64,000 nt of DNA from an uncultured Granulosicoccus sp. (lineage in GTDB: Bacteria > Pseudomonadota > Gammaproteobacteria > Granulosicoccales > Granulosicoccaceae). This document shows, in pieces, positions 24,869 to 34,714 of this stretch. Made by a program: the position numbers and the translations under genes. Under the pieces are notes generated by a model. The model saw only the letters and a program-made list of their open reading frames with translations. It made no database searches and was not told the DNA's origin. The DNA lies in contig CANLXI010000009.1 of the NCBI GenBank assembly GCA_947495035.1, positions 1 to 64,000 of the forward strand, read 5' to 3'. The stretch's first letter is position 1, and every line of letters begins with the position of its first letter.

Positions 24869-25017
24869 GTTCCTCTCCTTGAGCCGTCTCGCAGTATTCC
24901 GGCCTGAGGCCGCATGACGGCTGATTCCAGATTAGCACGCACCACCATACGGCCGCGAGGTTTCTGACCGATGGACCTGCACGATCCACCCGATGTACCC
25001 TGTTCGAACACACTGGA

Positions 25018-26184
25018 GTGCTCACGACCCGCATGACAGCATCAGGCAGATTCCATCACTGGCTACTGCTCGACATGGCGTTTGACCCTGCCGGCTCGCG
25101 TCGCCGAGCCGGCCTTGCTCGCAACGCACTGTCAGCTCTTCTGGCGGCTGCCCTGCTGATGTTGCCCGCCACCCGACTGCGGGCTGCAGAATTTCAGGCG
25201 ACGCCACAATTATCGGCAAACTGGGTGCAGGACGTCTATCAACCGGCCTTTCGGCGATTCGCCAATGCTGCCGACGCCTGGACATCCACGACGAAAGACC
25301 TCTGCGAGAGCGGGCCTGCTTCGAGAATCCATGCCTTGCAGACCGATTTCACCCGATTGCTGCAAGATTATGCAAGGGTGGAGATCTTCCGCTCGGGCCC
25401 CATGCTCGACAACCACCTGCAGAACCGATTGTTCTACTGGCCGGACAAACGTCGAGTGGGTGAACGGCAGTTGCGCAGCTTGCTGGCAGATACCGACATT
25501 GCCAGCCTGAGCGTCAGGCAACTGGCGAGGAAAAGTGTGGCTGTACAGGGCTTTCCGGCTCTGGAACGTCTGTTGTTCAGCGACGGACACTACACGGTGG
25601 AGGAAACGCCTCTGTGCCACGTCGTGCAAACTCTCATTCAGAACATCGCATCGATGGCCGACGAACTCGACCGCGCCTGGCAATCCGACTCGGAATACGT
25701 TCAGGCCTTTCTGCACCCCGAGCCATCATCCCCCCATTTTCGCAACGCCAATGAAGCGCTGCGCAGCGTCATCACGGAGATCGTGACCGGACTGGACAGC
25801 CTGGTCGATCGCAAACTGCAGACTCTGCTGTCAGGCGATCCCCGGATCATCCGCACAGCGCCCCTGTGGCGCAGTCGTCGTACGGTTGCCATGCTCACCG
25901 GCAACGTCGCAGGCATCCGCTCCCTGCTGTTCGACGCCGGCCTGCTGCAACAGCTGGCTATGGAAGACGAATTGACAACAGACTTCGACTACGTCGACCA
26001 CTTGCTGGGAAAACTGCAATACACCTTCGCCTTTGCCGGGCCCGATGGACAACTGAGCCCGGAGGTCGATACCGTCTTTGCCAGCCTGTCAGCCGTGCTC
26101 AACGACATCCGCCACACCGTCAACCACCAGGTTCTCACACCGCTGGGCATGGGGGTCAACTTCAATGCCGATGACGGAGATTGA
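25018..26184 (+). CDS. Imelysin-like periplasmic protein (peptidase M75 family)
   Basis: 388 residues (GTG 25018; ATG 25033 is an equally good start). A basic N-terminus and a hydrophobic stretch (LLAAALLMLPATRLRAAEF, residues about 43-60) look like a signal peptide or anchor. Imelysin features: W-x-Q-D-V-Y-x-P-x-F-x-x-F with the GP motif (LCESGPASR), and KSVAVQGFPALERLLF, the equivalent of the GxHxxE region with His replaced by Pro. The C-terminal helices follow the same fold. Family members are tied to iron uptake in some species; here no iron partner is adjacent. It is convergent with the isomerase gene, 18 bases apart. Confidence 0.8.
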   Translation: MLTTRMTASGRFHHWLLLDMAFDPAGSRRRAGLARNALSALLAAALLMLPATRLRAAEFQATPQLSANWVQDVYQPAFRRFANAADAWTSTTKDLCESGPASRIHALQTDFTRLLQDYARVEIFRSGPMLDNHLQNRLFYWPDKRRVGERQLRSLLADTDIASLSVRQLARKSVAVQGFPALERLLFSDGHYTVEETPLCHVVQTLIQNIASMADELDRAWQSDSEYVQAFLHPEPSSPHFRNANEALRSVITEIVTGLDSLVDRKLQTLLSGDPRIIRTAPLWRSRRTVAMLTGNVAGIRSLLFDAGLLQQLAMEDELTTDFDYVDHLLGKLQYTFAFAGPDGQLSPEVDTVFASLSAVLNDIRHTVNHQVLTPLGMGVNFNADDGD

Positions 26185-26202
26185 CGACAAAGGGATCGAC
26201 GC

Positions 26203-28542
26203 TCAGCGATTTTCCAGGCGACTGAAATCCAGATAGCCGAAACCCGTGGGATCCGCCGCTTGCCATTGCTCATGCAGCTCATCACTCAAGGCCCAGAAGC
26301 GCGGATCGCTTCGCCGAACACCGTAGTCATCCAGCAGGCGCGAATAGCTGTCTGCATCATCCAGTGACAGTACCGCTTGCACGAATTCCTGAAGATCAGC
26401 CTGATCTACCTGCATCAGCGCGTTCGGATAGAAACCGCGAATGCCCGGTAGCACCGTCACGGTATTCTCCGCGGGAATCAGCTGCTTCTCCTCCTGGAAG
26501 ACCGAGCTCATGTTCAGATGCGCATCATTGCGCAGAATCGACACATAGCGTGGACCATCACCATCGACTCTGAGCAAGGTCACCTGTGGCAACAGGGCGG
26601 TTTTTTCTCCCTTGAAGGTCTCCAGCGCAGCGAGCGTCTGCCCGGCGTGCGCATCGTCGGGTTGAACAGCCTTCAGGTGACTTGCCAGCAACCCGTACAA
26701 TTCGGTCAGGGGGTCGTCAGTACGGTAATCGATCCCCCTGAACGGCACCTGGTCGAAGGCCCGGTTGCTCATGTAATCCAGAGCATCCTCGGGAGCATCC
26801 CGGTACCATCGATCACGTGCCGTTCGGCGAGCATCCGGTGGCACGAAAGCCAGCAGGTTCTTTTCTCCCTGCATGCGCAGGAAATCCATGTGCAGCCTCG
26901 AGGTCAGCTGATGGCCAAGCGTACCGTAAACATCGTATCCGGCTACCAGCAGATAGTGAATGCGCTCCAGTAACGGATAGTCGATGACCCAGGCGGTATC
27001 CGGTGGAGCCTGTCCCAGCAGCCCCTGCTCCACCGCTGCATAGTCGCCATGACGCAGGACAGTCAACGCCGCATTGGGGTTGTTCTCCTCGCCACCTTTC
27101 CAGATCATGTCGAGAGAAACCTCGTTTGTCGAGAACCAGTCAGCCAGCGCCTGATCACGAGCCATGTGATGTTCATGCTCCAGCCTTGCATAATGCCCCC
27201 AATGCAACAGAGGCGTCAGTCCGATGCTGGAGTCATTGCTGTTGGCCAGCGCCAGTTCCTTGCTGACCGTGGGCAGGAAGCTCGCCAGGGCTTCGTTGAC
27301 GGGTGACTCCGGATTCACGAAAAACACCCAGAAGCGATCGCGAATGACGCTGACCGCAATCTGCCCGCGACAGACACTGCCACGAATGTAGTTGGCTATC
27401 GTGAAGCGAGCCTCCTCCAGCATGAAGCGATACCGGCTGTTCATGGGCAGCGCGGCAAAGGTGACAAACGGATTGGCGTTGCTGTCCGCCTGGTAGCCAG
27501 GCAGGGAATCCACCGTGTAGTCATCATTGAAGAAGAGCAATTCGAATCGCGCCAGTCTGTCCGCATCCAGGCGATAGGGATTATGCGTCTTGGCGACGAT
27601 GGTCTCGCGCTCGGGCACCAGGCGATAATGGACGGTATCCACCCCAGGATCATCGAACGGCCGTCTGGTGGCAATGAATTCCACCGGTTCCCCGGGCGGA
27701 CTGGCCGAACGCACCAGTCTGAAGAAGGTATCGGGGGAGATATCAGGGAAGTACAGATGACCCAGATACAGGTGCTCGTACAGATAACGTGAAACCAGTC
27801 TCCCCTTGTCCGTCTGTCGATTGAAAAAGGACTCCCAGCTTGCCAGAGCATCGCTGAATTGCGGAGACACAGCCACATCGGTCTGGTACGGCGCACCGGC
27901 GTCCAGCCAACGCAACAGCACGCTCTGCTCTGCATCGCTCAATGGCGGCAAGGCATACGGCATGCCGGCTTCCGGATGACGCCTGGCGTAGGCATCGAAT
28001 TCGTCCACGGTGGGGCATTCGTTTTCACGGTTCAGCCCCACTGTGTAGGTATCCGGCAGTATGCCCGGTTGCAAGGGTGGCGCCTGCTGCTTGAGTTCGA
28101 GAAAACGTCTCATCAGTCCAGCTTCGAGCTTGCCATCATGCGGCTCACCGAACACACTGAAGAAGCCCTTGTCTCGCCAGCCCTCCGTGGTCTGCTCATC
28201 GACGAACAGGCGCGTCGGGTCCGCCGGCAGCAGACGTGTCGAATGATAGACCCTGGCCTTGCTTGCCCCCCGCGACAGCCCTTCGGCGGCACTGGTCTTG
28301 AGTTGACAGGGTGCGTCATAACAGGCATGACAGGCAATGCACCGCGTGTCGAGTATCGGCTTCACATCGTCAAGAAAATCGATACCGGCCACTGCGGAAT
28401 CGGGCAGCTCGCTGCGCAGCTGACCGACGAGAGGTTCGGGTTCTCCGGCCGCAGGCTTGACCTGCAGGCAGGCGCTGCAGATCAGCAAGCTGGTCAACAG
28501 CACCCACGGTAATTTCAGACAGAAATGCATCCGATCAGTCAC
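26203..28542 (-). CDS. cti: Cis/trans unsaturated fatty acid isomerase
   Basis: Periplasmic heme enzyme that converts cis to trans double bonds in membrane lipids under solvent or heat stress, 779 residues, as expected. The N-terminus is a signal sequence, perhaps of lipoprotein type (ICSAC). The single c-type heme site is CIACH (residues 68-72), in a Cys-rich piece CHACYDAPCQ. Later family features include YPLLERIHYLLVAGYDVYGT and DVLTGLA-like helical runs near the C-terminus, with RLHMDFLRMQGEKNLLAFVP. A single gene on the minus strand, divergent from nothing close; its ribosome site is not strong. Confidence 0.93.
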   Translation of the reverse strand: MTDRMHFCLKLPWVLLTSLLICSACLQVKPAAGEPEPLVGQLRSELPDSAVAGIDFLDDVKPILDTRCIACHACYDAPCQLKTSAAEGLSRGASKARVYHSTRLLPADPTRLFVDEQTTEGWRDKGFFSVFGEPHDGKLEAGLMRRFLELKQQAPPLQPGILPDTYTVGLNRENECPTVDEFDAYARRHPEAGMPYALPPLSDAEQSVLLRWLDAGAPYQTDVAVSPQFSDALASWESFFNRQTDKGRLVSRYLYEHLYLGHLYFPDISPDTFFRLVRSASPPGEPVEFIATRRPFDDPGVDTVHYRLVPERETIVAKTHNPYRLDADRLARFELLFFNDDYTVDSLPGYQADSNANPFVTFAALPMNSRYRFMLEEARFTIANYIRGSVCRGQIAVSVIRDRFWVFFVNPESPVNEALASFLPTVSKELALANSNDSSIGLTPLLHWGHYARLEHEHHMARDQALADWFSTNEVSLDMIWKGGEENNPNAALTVLRHGDYAAVEQGLLGQAPPDTAWVIDYPLLERIHYLLVAGYDVYGTLGHQLTSRLHMDFLRMQGEKNLLAFVPPDARRTARDRWYRDAPEDALDYMSNRAFDQVPFRGIDYRTDDPLTELYGLLASHLKAVQPDDAHAGQTLAALETFKGEKTALLPQVTLLRVDGDGPRYVSILRNDAHLNMSSVFQEEKQLIPAENTVTVLPGIRGFYPNALMQVDQADLQEFVQAVLSLDDADSYSRLLDDYGVRRSDPRFWALSDELHEQWQAADPTGFGYLDFSRLENR

Positions 28543-28617
28543 TCGGAATGAACGAGCAGACAGTATATCGGGATGCCAGTCTCATTCAGCAGAAACCGGA
28601 GCGAAGCTTGCAGAACG

Positions 28618-29358
28618 TCAGATTCGTTTATAACGCCTGACAAAGTTTGTCAGAATGCGCTCCGGCATCCGTATGTCCTCGGCGCGGCACATGTCTACCA
28701 GTTTCTGCGCTTCTTCCGGCGGGAAGTAACCGGCATTGCGATAGACCTGAATGCGCACTTCGAAGGAATTGCCATCGGCCTCCGGGTGAAACTGCGTGGC
28801 ATAGACATTGTCGCGGTAGCGAATCATCTGGTACGGACAGGGCTCCGATTGCGCCAGATGCTCACACCCTTCTGGCAGATGCTGGACAGCTTCCTTGTGG
28901 CCGACAAAGGCTCGAAATCGCTCGTCGACGCCGTCGAGAATCGGATCCTGCCTGCCTGCCTGTGTCAGCTCGCACTCCACGGCACCCACTGCCTCGCCAT
29001 ACTGTTCCTTGCTGACAGTGGCGCCAAGATGATGCGCCAGAATACCGATGCCGTAGCAACACCCCAGAAACGGGAAATCTGTCTCGGTAATCTGCGGCAT
29101 CAGACCCAGCACCGCCGATTCTATCTGCTTGTCCATTGCCGACTTGCCGTGTTCTGCATCACTGACACAACCCGGACCACCGCCCACGATGACGCCACTG
29201 TAGTCATCCAGTGACAGATCCTGCGGCAAGTATTCCTGATCCAGTCGAATGCGACGAGCCTGCTCGACTGACAGCCCACCCTTGTCCAGTATCGCGTTGA
29301 ATTCATCGTCCGAGGCTGCCGTTTCAGGTCGCAGTTGCAGTATCAGAAAGGGCTTCAT
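28618..29358 (-). CDS. Class I glutamine amidotransferase domain protein
   Basis: 246 residues from ATG 29358 (GGAAG 7 bases upstream); the longer frame from 29493 adds an Arg-rich tail that does not fit the family. Single-domain GATase fold: the nucleophile lies in FPFLGCCYGIGILAHHLG (Cys101 of GCCYG), with His191 and Glu193 in ATQFHPEAD. It resembles GMP-synthase-like stand-alone amidotransferases that act on unknown substrates. The triad looks complete, so it should hydrolyse glutamine or act on gamma-glutamyl compounds. A single gene between the isomerase and AraC genes. Confidence 0.85.
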   Translation of the reverse strand: MKPFLILQLRPETAASDDEFNAILDKGGLSVEQARRIRLDQEYLPQDLSLDDYSGVIVGGGPGCVSDAEHGKSAMDKQIESAVLGLMPQITETDFPFLGCCYGIGILAHHLGATVSKEQYGEAVGAVECELTQAGRQDPILDGVDERFRAFVGHKEAVQHLPEGCEHLAQSEPCPYQMIRYRDNVYATQFHPEADGNSFEVRIQVYRNAGYFPPEEAQKLVDMCRAEDIRMPERILTNFVRRYKRI

Positions 29359-29563
29359 GCAGGTTCTTCCAATGGGCAGAGAGGGCTGAGAGACAGACCC
29401 GATTGTAACCCGGTCTGACCCTCGACAAGGCCGGCAGCGACGTCGCGGACCGGATGATTGCCAGTGCTTCGACTTGTGCTTGATCGACGTCAACAGGATG
29501 GCGACGAGGAGCAGATCGCACCGTCAGCTGGCTGCCTTGCACCTGATCGACAAGCAAGACTGG

Positions 29564-30511
29564 TCAGGGAGGCAGATCCGCCTGGCGGTCCTGTCGCAAA
29601 CAGGTCGGCGTTCGTCCGTAGCGGCGCTGAAAAGCCCGATTGAACGTTCTTGCCGAGCTGAAGCCCACGGATTGTGCGATCTGTTCCAGAGAGGCCGAGG
29701 AATACTTGACCATATTGCAGCCCTTGACGAGCCTCCAGTTCATCAGGTAGGCGATTGGGGACAGCCCAACCGATGCTTCGAAATGACGAAGCAGCGTGGC
29801 ACGTGACATGCCGCATTGCGCGCCCAGGGACGTGAGCGTCCAGTCATGCGCCGGCTCTCGATGAATCAGTGCCAGGGCATGCAGCAAACGACGGTCGCCG
29901 AGCGCGGCCAGAAACCCGCCCGACTCTCCGCTCTCCGCCTGATATCGACTCAACAACTGCAATATCAGGATCTCGGTCAACTTGTCGATGATCCGCCCTC
30001 CTCGTCCTTTCGGACGAGCCATTTCGGCGTCGATTGCCATGACGATCAACCAGATGGCATCCGATGGTTCGATGTTCTTCAAGTGCAGCACATCCGGAAT
30101 CGTATCGAGAATCGGATGGGTCATTTCGGTATCGAAATGTACCAGCCCACACATCAGCCGGTTGGTGATATCACCACTCTGAAACATCGGCACTCCCAGT
30201 TCGCAGGCTTCACCAGCCTGCCTGCTCTGCACCAGCTCGCGCCCGGGTCGATCGGCAATCCAGTGTTCCCTGCCATCGGGCAGCATGACGATATCCATCT
30301 CGCCGACACTGAGCTGCTCTCCTGAAGCTGCGCCCACGAAGCAGTTGCCGGACAGAGCGATGTGAAATCGGGGCAGACCTGACGGCTCGAGGCTCATCCC
30401 CCAGGGTGCTGCGAGCTCGGAACGGAAGAAAATCGTGCCTCGCAGACGCATGGTATCCAGAACATCGGCAAGAACATCGAAGCCTCCTGTTTCACTGACA
30501 TTCTCGGGCAC
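29564..30511 (-). CDS. AraC-family transcriptional regulator (cupin sensor)
   Basis: 315 residues. The N-terminal half is a cupin-type sensor (FRSELAAPWGMSLEPSGLPR, VGEMDIVMLPDGREHW). The C-terminal half is the two-HTH AraC DNA-binding domain: WTLTSLGAQCGMSRATLLRHF, then SLEQIAQSVGFSSARTFNRAFQRRYG. Start GTG 30511; there is no better ATG near the domain. It is transcribed away from the cytochrome P460 gene with 151 bases between them, so regulation of that gene is likely but unproven. The effector is unknown. Confidence 0.92.
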   Translation of the reverse strand: MPENVSETGGFDVLADVLDTMRLRGTIFFRSELAAPWGMSLEPSGLPRFHIALSGNCFVGAASGEQLSVGEMDIVMLPDGREHWIADRPGRELVQSRQAGEACELGVPMFQSGDITNRLMCGLVHFDTEMTHPILDTIPDVLHLKNIEPSDAIWLIVMAIDAEMARPKGRGGRIIDKLTEILILQLLSRYQAESGESGGFLAALGDRRLLHALALIHREPAHDWTLTSLGAQCGMSRATLLRHFEASVGLSPIAYLMNWRLVKGCNMVKYSSASLEQIAQSVGFSSARTFNRAFQRRYGRTPTCLRQDRQADLPP

Positions 30512-30662
30512 TTATCTGATCCTCTGGGTTACCTGCCGGCTCAGGCTGTCGGACTACCATGAATGCACAACCATGAAGCATCCTGGCAACGGGGAAACAG
30601 ACGGCTTTCCGATGACAGGGAGCGGATTGGCAAATGTCCATACAGCTTACGGAGCTTGAAAA

Positions 30663-31226
30663 ATGAAGAAGATGCACGGAATCCTGTTGAGTGTCGCTGC
30701 TGCAGCGGCATTGTCAGGCATACAGATGACGTCGGTCGTTGCTCAGGAATCGTTCTCACCCCATGTGGATGCCGATGGTAGCATCAGCTTGCCGGAGGAT
30801 TTCCGAATCAACATGGTGCATCTGGGCTCCTGGTTCGTCCCTGAAGGGGGAGCCAGCGGGTTTCATGATGTCTACACCGAGAAGGCGTCTGCCGAGGCCT
30901 ATCGCGAAACGGGCATGTTCCCCGATGGTGCAACACTGGTCAAGGAATTACGCGCCCATGTGAGCGGCTCCTACACTACCGGCGCAGGCGTCGGCTATGC
31001 CACGGACCTGAAACAATGGTTTGTCATGGTCAAGGATTCGAGCAACCGTTTCGCCGCTAATCCTGTCTGGGGTGACGGCTGGGGATGGGCCCTGTTCACG
31101 CTGGATGACCCTGCCACGAATGCGGCGACCGATTACAAGGCCGATTGCCTGGGTTGCCATACACCGGCAAAGGACAAGGACTGGCTCTATACCGAAGCCT
31201 ATCCCACGCTGCGAACGGCCAACTGA
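30663..31226 (+). CDS. Cytochrome P460 family protein
   Basis: 187 residues with a clear signal peptide (cleavage after SVVAQ near residue 27). The mature domain has the P460 pattern FRINMVHLGSWFVPEG near its start, GATLVKELRAH in the middle, and a C-terminal heme-binding CLGCHTPAKDKDWLYTEAYP (CxxCH at about residues 162-166). Members oxidise hydroxylamine or bind nitric oxide in the periplasm; which applies here is not clear. GGAG 8 bases before ATG supports the start. It is divergent from the AraC regulator, its probable controller. Confidence 0.88.
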   Translation: MKKMHGILLSVAAAAALSGIQMTSVVAQESFSPHVDADGSISLPEDFRINMVHLGSWFVPEGGASGFHDVYTEKASAEAYRETGMFPDGATLVKELRAHVSGSYTTGAGVGYATDLKQWFVMVKDSSNRFAANPVWGDGWGWALFTLDDPATNAATDYKADCLGCHTPAKDKDWLYTEAYPTLRTAN

Positions 31227-31279
31227 GGCATTGTCTGTCGTGCGAGCCTGATACAACGGCCGGGTATCGTTCACACAAT

Positions 31280-31309
31280 CGGTTCGACGCCTGCACGGGC
31301 GTCGAACCG
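31280..31309. terminator. Bidirectional hairpin between P460 and purU
   Basis: Perfect 12-bp stem CGGTTCGACGCC (31280-31291) / GGCGTCGAACCG (31298-31309) with a 6-base loop, between two convergent genes. There is no long U-run on either side, but the position and stability suggest a shared terminator. Confidence 0.6.
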
Positions 31310-31322
31310 CTGCTGGCCGCCG

Positions 31323-32195
31323 CTAGCGAAAGATCACTGTCTTGTTACCGTGCAGGAAGACGCGGTGCTCGACATGCAGTCTGACCGCCCTGGCCAGGGC
31401 CACGGTTTCGGTATCACGTCCCACCGCCACGAGTTGCTCCGGCGTGTAGGTGTGATCGACCGGTTGCACGCTCTGTTCGATGATGGGCCCTTCGTCCAGA
31501 TCTGATGTCACGTAATGTGCGGTCGCCCCGATCAGCTTGACCCCGCGATCGTAGGCCTGGTGATAGGGTCGCGCCCCCTTGAAGCCCGGCAGAAAGGAAT
31601 GATGGATGTTGATGGCCCGGCCACTGAGCTGCTTGCACATGGTGTCGGACAATACCTGCATGTAGCGGGCGAGTACCACCAGTTCCGTCCCGGTTTCATC
31701 AATCAGCTCCATCAGAGCCTTTTCCTGTTGAGGCTTGTTGTCCGGTGTGATCGGCAGATAGACAAAACGTATTCCTTCGCGCTCAGCCATGGGCCGCAGG
31801 TCCAGATGGTTGGACACGACTGCCGTGATCTCCATGTTCAACTCGCCTTTCTTGAGCCGGTACAGCAGATCATCCAGACAGTGATCGAATTTACTGACCA
31901 TGATCAGGGTCCGTGTGGGAGCTTCTGCAGACAACAGATTCCACTCCATCCCGAACTGTGCGGCAACAGCCTGAAATTCTTCCTGCAGCTGCTCCAGCGT
32001 GGCATCACCAGAGGCTATGTGAAAACGAGCCCGCAGTGAAAAGCGCCCCGTCGCCGGGTCATCGAATTGCGACATATCACTGATATAGGCACCTCGATCA
32101 GCCAGAAAGGTACTGACGGCGGCAACAATGCCACTCTCGGCTTTGCAGGCGGCCTTGAGAATCAGTTCATTGCACGAAGAAGCATCCTGAGACAT
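31323..32195 (-). CDS. purU: Formyltetrahydrofolate deformylase
   Basis: Cytoplasmic enzyme that hydrolyses 10-formyl-THF to THF and formate, feeding formate to PurT and balancing one-carbon pools. 290 residues from ATG 32195; the upstream TTG at 32234 would add a non-family leader. The N-terminal ACT domain (residues 5-85) includes AACKAESGIVAAVSTFLADR. The catalytic domain has NHLDLRPMAERE, HHSFLPGFKGARPYHQAY and GATAHYVTSDLDEGPIIEQ (catalytic Asn/His/Asp set). It stands alone. Confidence 0.95.
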   Translation of the reverse strand: MSQDASSCNELILKAACKAESGIVAAVSTFLADRGAYISDMSQFDDPATGRFSLRARFHIASGDATLEQLQEEFQAVAAQFGMEWNLLSAEAPTRTLIMVSKFDHCLDDLLYRLKKGELNMEITAVVSNHLDLRPMAEREGIRFVYLPITPDNKPQQEKALMELIDETGTELVVLARYMQVLSDTMCKQLSGRAINIHHSFLPGFKGARPYHQAYDRGVKLIGATAHYVTSDLDEGPIIEQSVQPVDHTYTPEQLVAVGRDTETVALARAVRLHVEHRVFLHGNKTVIFR

Positions 32196-32322
32196 TGGAT
32201 AGAACCATGGTAAGCGTGAGAAAAAGAGTCCCAATGGTACTTCAGCTGTCGCTTGAAAGGTTCATCCACCAGGTTCTGATGACTGGCTCCAGAACCGGTA
32301 TCGCCCCGGACTTTCCACCCTA

Positions 32323-34215
32323 TCACCCCAGCCCCATGACTCCCAGACCCAGATCCGAACCCAAGTCCGGAATATCCTGATTCCGGATGGCCTGACAAAC
32401 GCGATTTCTGCCACTGTTCTTTGCGCGATACAGCGCATCATCTGCCAGTGACAACAGGAGTTCGCTACGGGGATCGGCATCATCAGCCTGGGGAATCCTT
32501 GACGCCACGCCGATACTCACACTGATGCGTCCCACTCTGGCAAGGGCTTCCACATCACTGTCGAAGGAATTGACAGCAACGCGAATCTGTTCTGCCAGCA
32601 TCATGGCTGCCGCTTGTCCGGTATCGGGCAATACGACCGCAAACTCCTCACCACCATAACGAGCCACGAAATCCTCTTCGCGTGAAACGATTTCCGACAC
32701 GAGCTTGCTGACGATACTGATGATATTGTCGCCGATCAGATGCCCGTGATTGTCATTGACCCTTTTGAAATGGTCGATATCGATCATCAGAATGGCCAAT
32801 GGCTTCTGTTCAACCCGTGCAAGCTCCCACAATCTGTCAAAGTTGACATTGAAATAGGCTCGATTGAAGACGCCGCTCAGCGAATCGATGATGCTGAGTC
32901 TTTCCAGGCGCGTATTCACCGCAGACAGCTCGTCCAGTGTCTTCTCCAGATCCAGTGTTCGTTGAGCCACTCGGGTCTCCAGCAGCTCGGTAGATTCTCG
33001 CTGCAGGCGAAGCTTGTCCTCTCTCAGAATCTTGAATCGATGAGCGATGGCAAACGACAGCAGAATGGTTTCCAGAGCCGAGCCGACCTGAATGGCATAC
33101 TCGGTGAACACGTTCTCGGGTAGCAGTGCGTACGTCTTCAGACCATAGATGAAGATGCCCAACAGGAACATCGTCCAGGCGAGCAGGAAATATCGGGCGA
33201 CTTCGACGCCCCGACGCAGCTGAATGATGCCCGCCCAGAAGAACAGCCCGGTACCCAGCGTCACCAGCAAGGTCTGCAGCTGAATGGAAAAGGCATAGGG
33301 AACGAGCAGGCACATCGGCAGCGTCACCAGATTGCATACCCCGAAGAGAATGAACAGTCTTCTCAAGTGATCTCGTCGCTGCCAGATCTCGAGCAACTCT
33401 GCCGAAAATGCGGTGGCCAGCGTAGCTCCGAGTGCCATGAAGATGACGGTCCCCTTCTCTGCAAGATAGGTGGATGAAGGCCAGATATATTCGAAGGCCA
33501 GACCATTCACGCACATCTGGAATCCGCCGTAGAACAGAATGTACAAGGCGTAGTAGGCATAGGCCGGTTCCCTGACCGACAGGGCCATCATCGCGTTGGA
33601 CACCATGATGGCCAGAAGCAGGCCATAATACAAGCCGAGTAAAAGTTGTTCATCATAGCTCTCGGCATGGAAGGCTTCCGGCTGCCAGATACTGAGAGGA
33701 ACCTGCATAGCGCTCGTTGTTCTCACACGCATGTAAATCTGCAGCGACTCCTCTTTCGGAGCGAAAACGACCGGGAACACGAAGGCTCGATGATTGATCT
33801 GTCGTTCCCTGAAATCCAGGGTATCGCCTGCCCGGAAAAGCTCGGACCTGCCACTGGCCGACAAGACGTACAGATCGATACGATCCAGCAAGGGATATGA
33901 CACCTTGAGCATCAGTGAGTCGCCAATGGCGGGCCGCTCGAGCTGCGTGGCAAACCAGTAGGCCGAACTCGTGAAGCCGAAATTGACCGACGAGTCCACA
34001 CTGGCAGAGAATCGATCCTGCGACCGCAGGATATCCTCGATGCCCAACTCCCCCGTCGGGTCTTCAAGGATTCTGACCGGTGGATCAAGCGCGGCAATCT
34101 CGCGCGCAACCTGTGCCTGTGCATCGTTTCCGGGAATCAGGCACATCAATGCCCACACAGCCATCATCAGGCAATGTCGAAACAATTCTATCCTTTTGAT
34201 TGCCCTCAAGAACAT
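32323..34215 (-). CDS. 7TM-DISM diguanylate cyclase with an intact I-site
   Basis: 630 residues. A signal-like start is followed by the 7TMR-DISM extracellular domain (residues about 40-185), seven membrane helices (about 190-390), a coiled linker (RESTELLETRVAQRTLDLEK) and a C-terminal GGDEF domain. The active site is RYGGEEFAVVLP (GGEEF 521-525) and the inhibitory I-site is SREED (R512, D515), five residues before the motif. It should make c-di-GMP and feel product inhibition. The ligand for the sensor is unknown. It lies about 2 kb from the end of the giant adhesin operon on the same strand; a link through c-di-GMP is plausible. Confidence 0.95.
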   Translation of the reverse strand: MFLRAIKRIELFRHCLMMAVWALMCLIPGNDAQAQVAREIAALDPPVRILEDPTGELGIEDILRSQDRFSASVDSSVNFGFTSSAYWFATQLERPAIGDSLMLKVSYPLLDRIDLYVLSASGRSELFRAGDTLDFRERQINHRAFVFPVVFAPKEESLQIYMRVRTTSAMQVPLSIWQPEAFHAESYDEQLLLGLYYGLLLAIMVSNAMMALSVREPAYAYYALYILFYGGFQMCVNGLAFEYIWPSSTYLAEKGTVIFMALGATLATAFSAELLEIWQRRDHLRRLFILFGVCNLVTLPMCLLVPYAFSIQLQTLLVTLGTGLFFWAGIIQLRRGVEVARYFLLAWTMFLLGIFIYGLKTYALLPENVFTEYAIQVGSALETILLSFAIAHRFKILREDKLRLQRESTELLETRVAQRTLDLEKTLDELSAVNTRLERLSIIDSLSGVFNRAYFNVNFDRLWELARVEQKPLAILMIDIDHFKRVNDNHGHLIGDNIISIVSKLVSEIVSREEDFVARYGGEEFAVVLPDTGQAAAMMLAEQIRVAVNSFDSDVEALARVGRISVSIGVASRIPQADDADPRSELLLSLADDALYRAKNSGRNRVCQAIRNQDIPDLGSDLGLGVMGLG

Positions 34216-34522
34216 TGGCCACTGTCAGGGTTCTGGCAATATGCCTCCCTTTGATTGAAACAGCGGCTGTGTGGGCCGGTTCTTGACGTTCACGCCTCGG
34301 CTGAATGACGTGCCGATGGTGTTTTCTTGCAGGTGATCACAAGCTGATATATCAGATGTCGCTTGCGCTGCCCTGTCGGTGGTCTCATCACCGACGGGCC
34401 GGGCCACCAAACCGGGCAAAGCTGCCCGGAAAGCAACACCGGACTGAACCCGGATCCACTTTCCGGACATCCTCATCCGCAGCCGGCAGCAACCACCGGG
34501 CGCATCGCGCCCGGACCTTCGG
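34216..34522. other. Intergenic gap with strong hairpins
   Basis: 307 bases without a supported gene. Three stable stems lie here: 34372-34398 (GTCGGTG / CACCGAC core), 34412-34429 (CCGGGCA / TGCCCGG, 4-base loop) and 34496-34514 (CCGGGCGC / GCGCCCGG, 3-base loop). The last begins 9 bases beyond the small membrane gene on its 3' side and is its best terminator candidate. Confidence 0.5.
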
Positions 34523-34714
34523 TCAGGCCTCTGTATCGTTCTTTCTGGCGAGCAGGAAGCATCCGACTCCCAGCGCCAGAGGCAACAGGGCAGCCGTGGG
34601 CTCAGCCATGGCGAAGAAAAAGGCAATGATCAGAAACAGCCAGCTACCCGCCACCATGACGTTGTCGCCAGCTTCTGCAAGCAGAACCTTGAGATTTGCC
34701 ACCAGATTATCCAC
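34523..34714 (-). CDS. Small two-segment membrane protein
   Basis: 63 residues from GTG 34714 with GAGGG about 9 bases upstream. An amphipathic N-terminus (DNLVANLKVLLAEAGDN) precedes two close hydrophobic runs (VMVAGSWLFLIIAFFFAMA and ALLPLALGVGCFLLARK), suggesting a hairpin in the inner membrane. No named family. A tight terminator-like stem follows the stop. Confidence 0.55.
   Translation of the reverse strand: MDNLVANLKVLLAEAGDNVMVAGSWLFLIIAFFFAMAEPTAALLPLALGVGCFLLARKNDTEA

Noticed and set aside
29359..29493. An N-terminal extension of the glutamine amidotransferase
   Set aside because: The extra 45 residues are Arg-rich and not part of the fold, while ATG 29358 has a good ribosome site and begins right at the domain.
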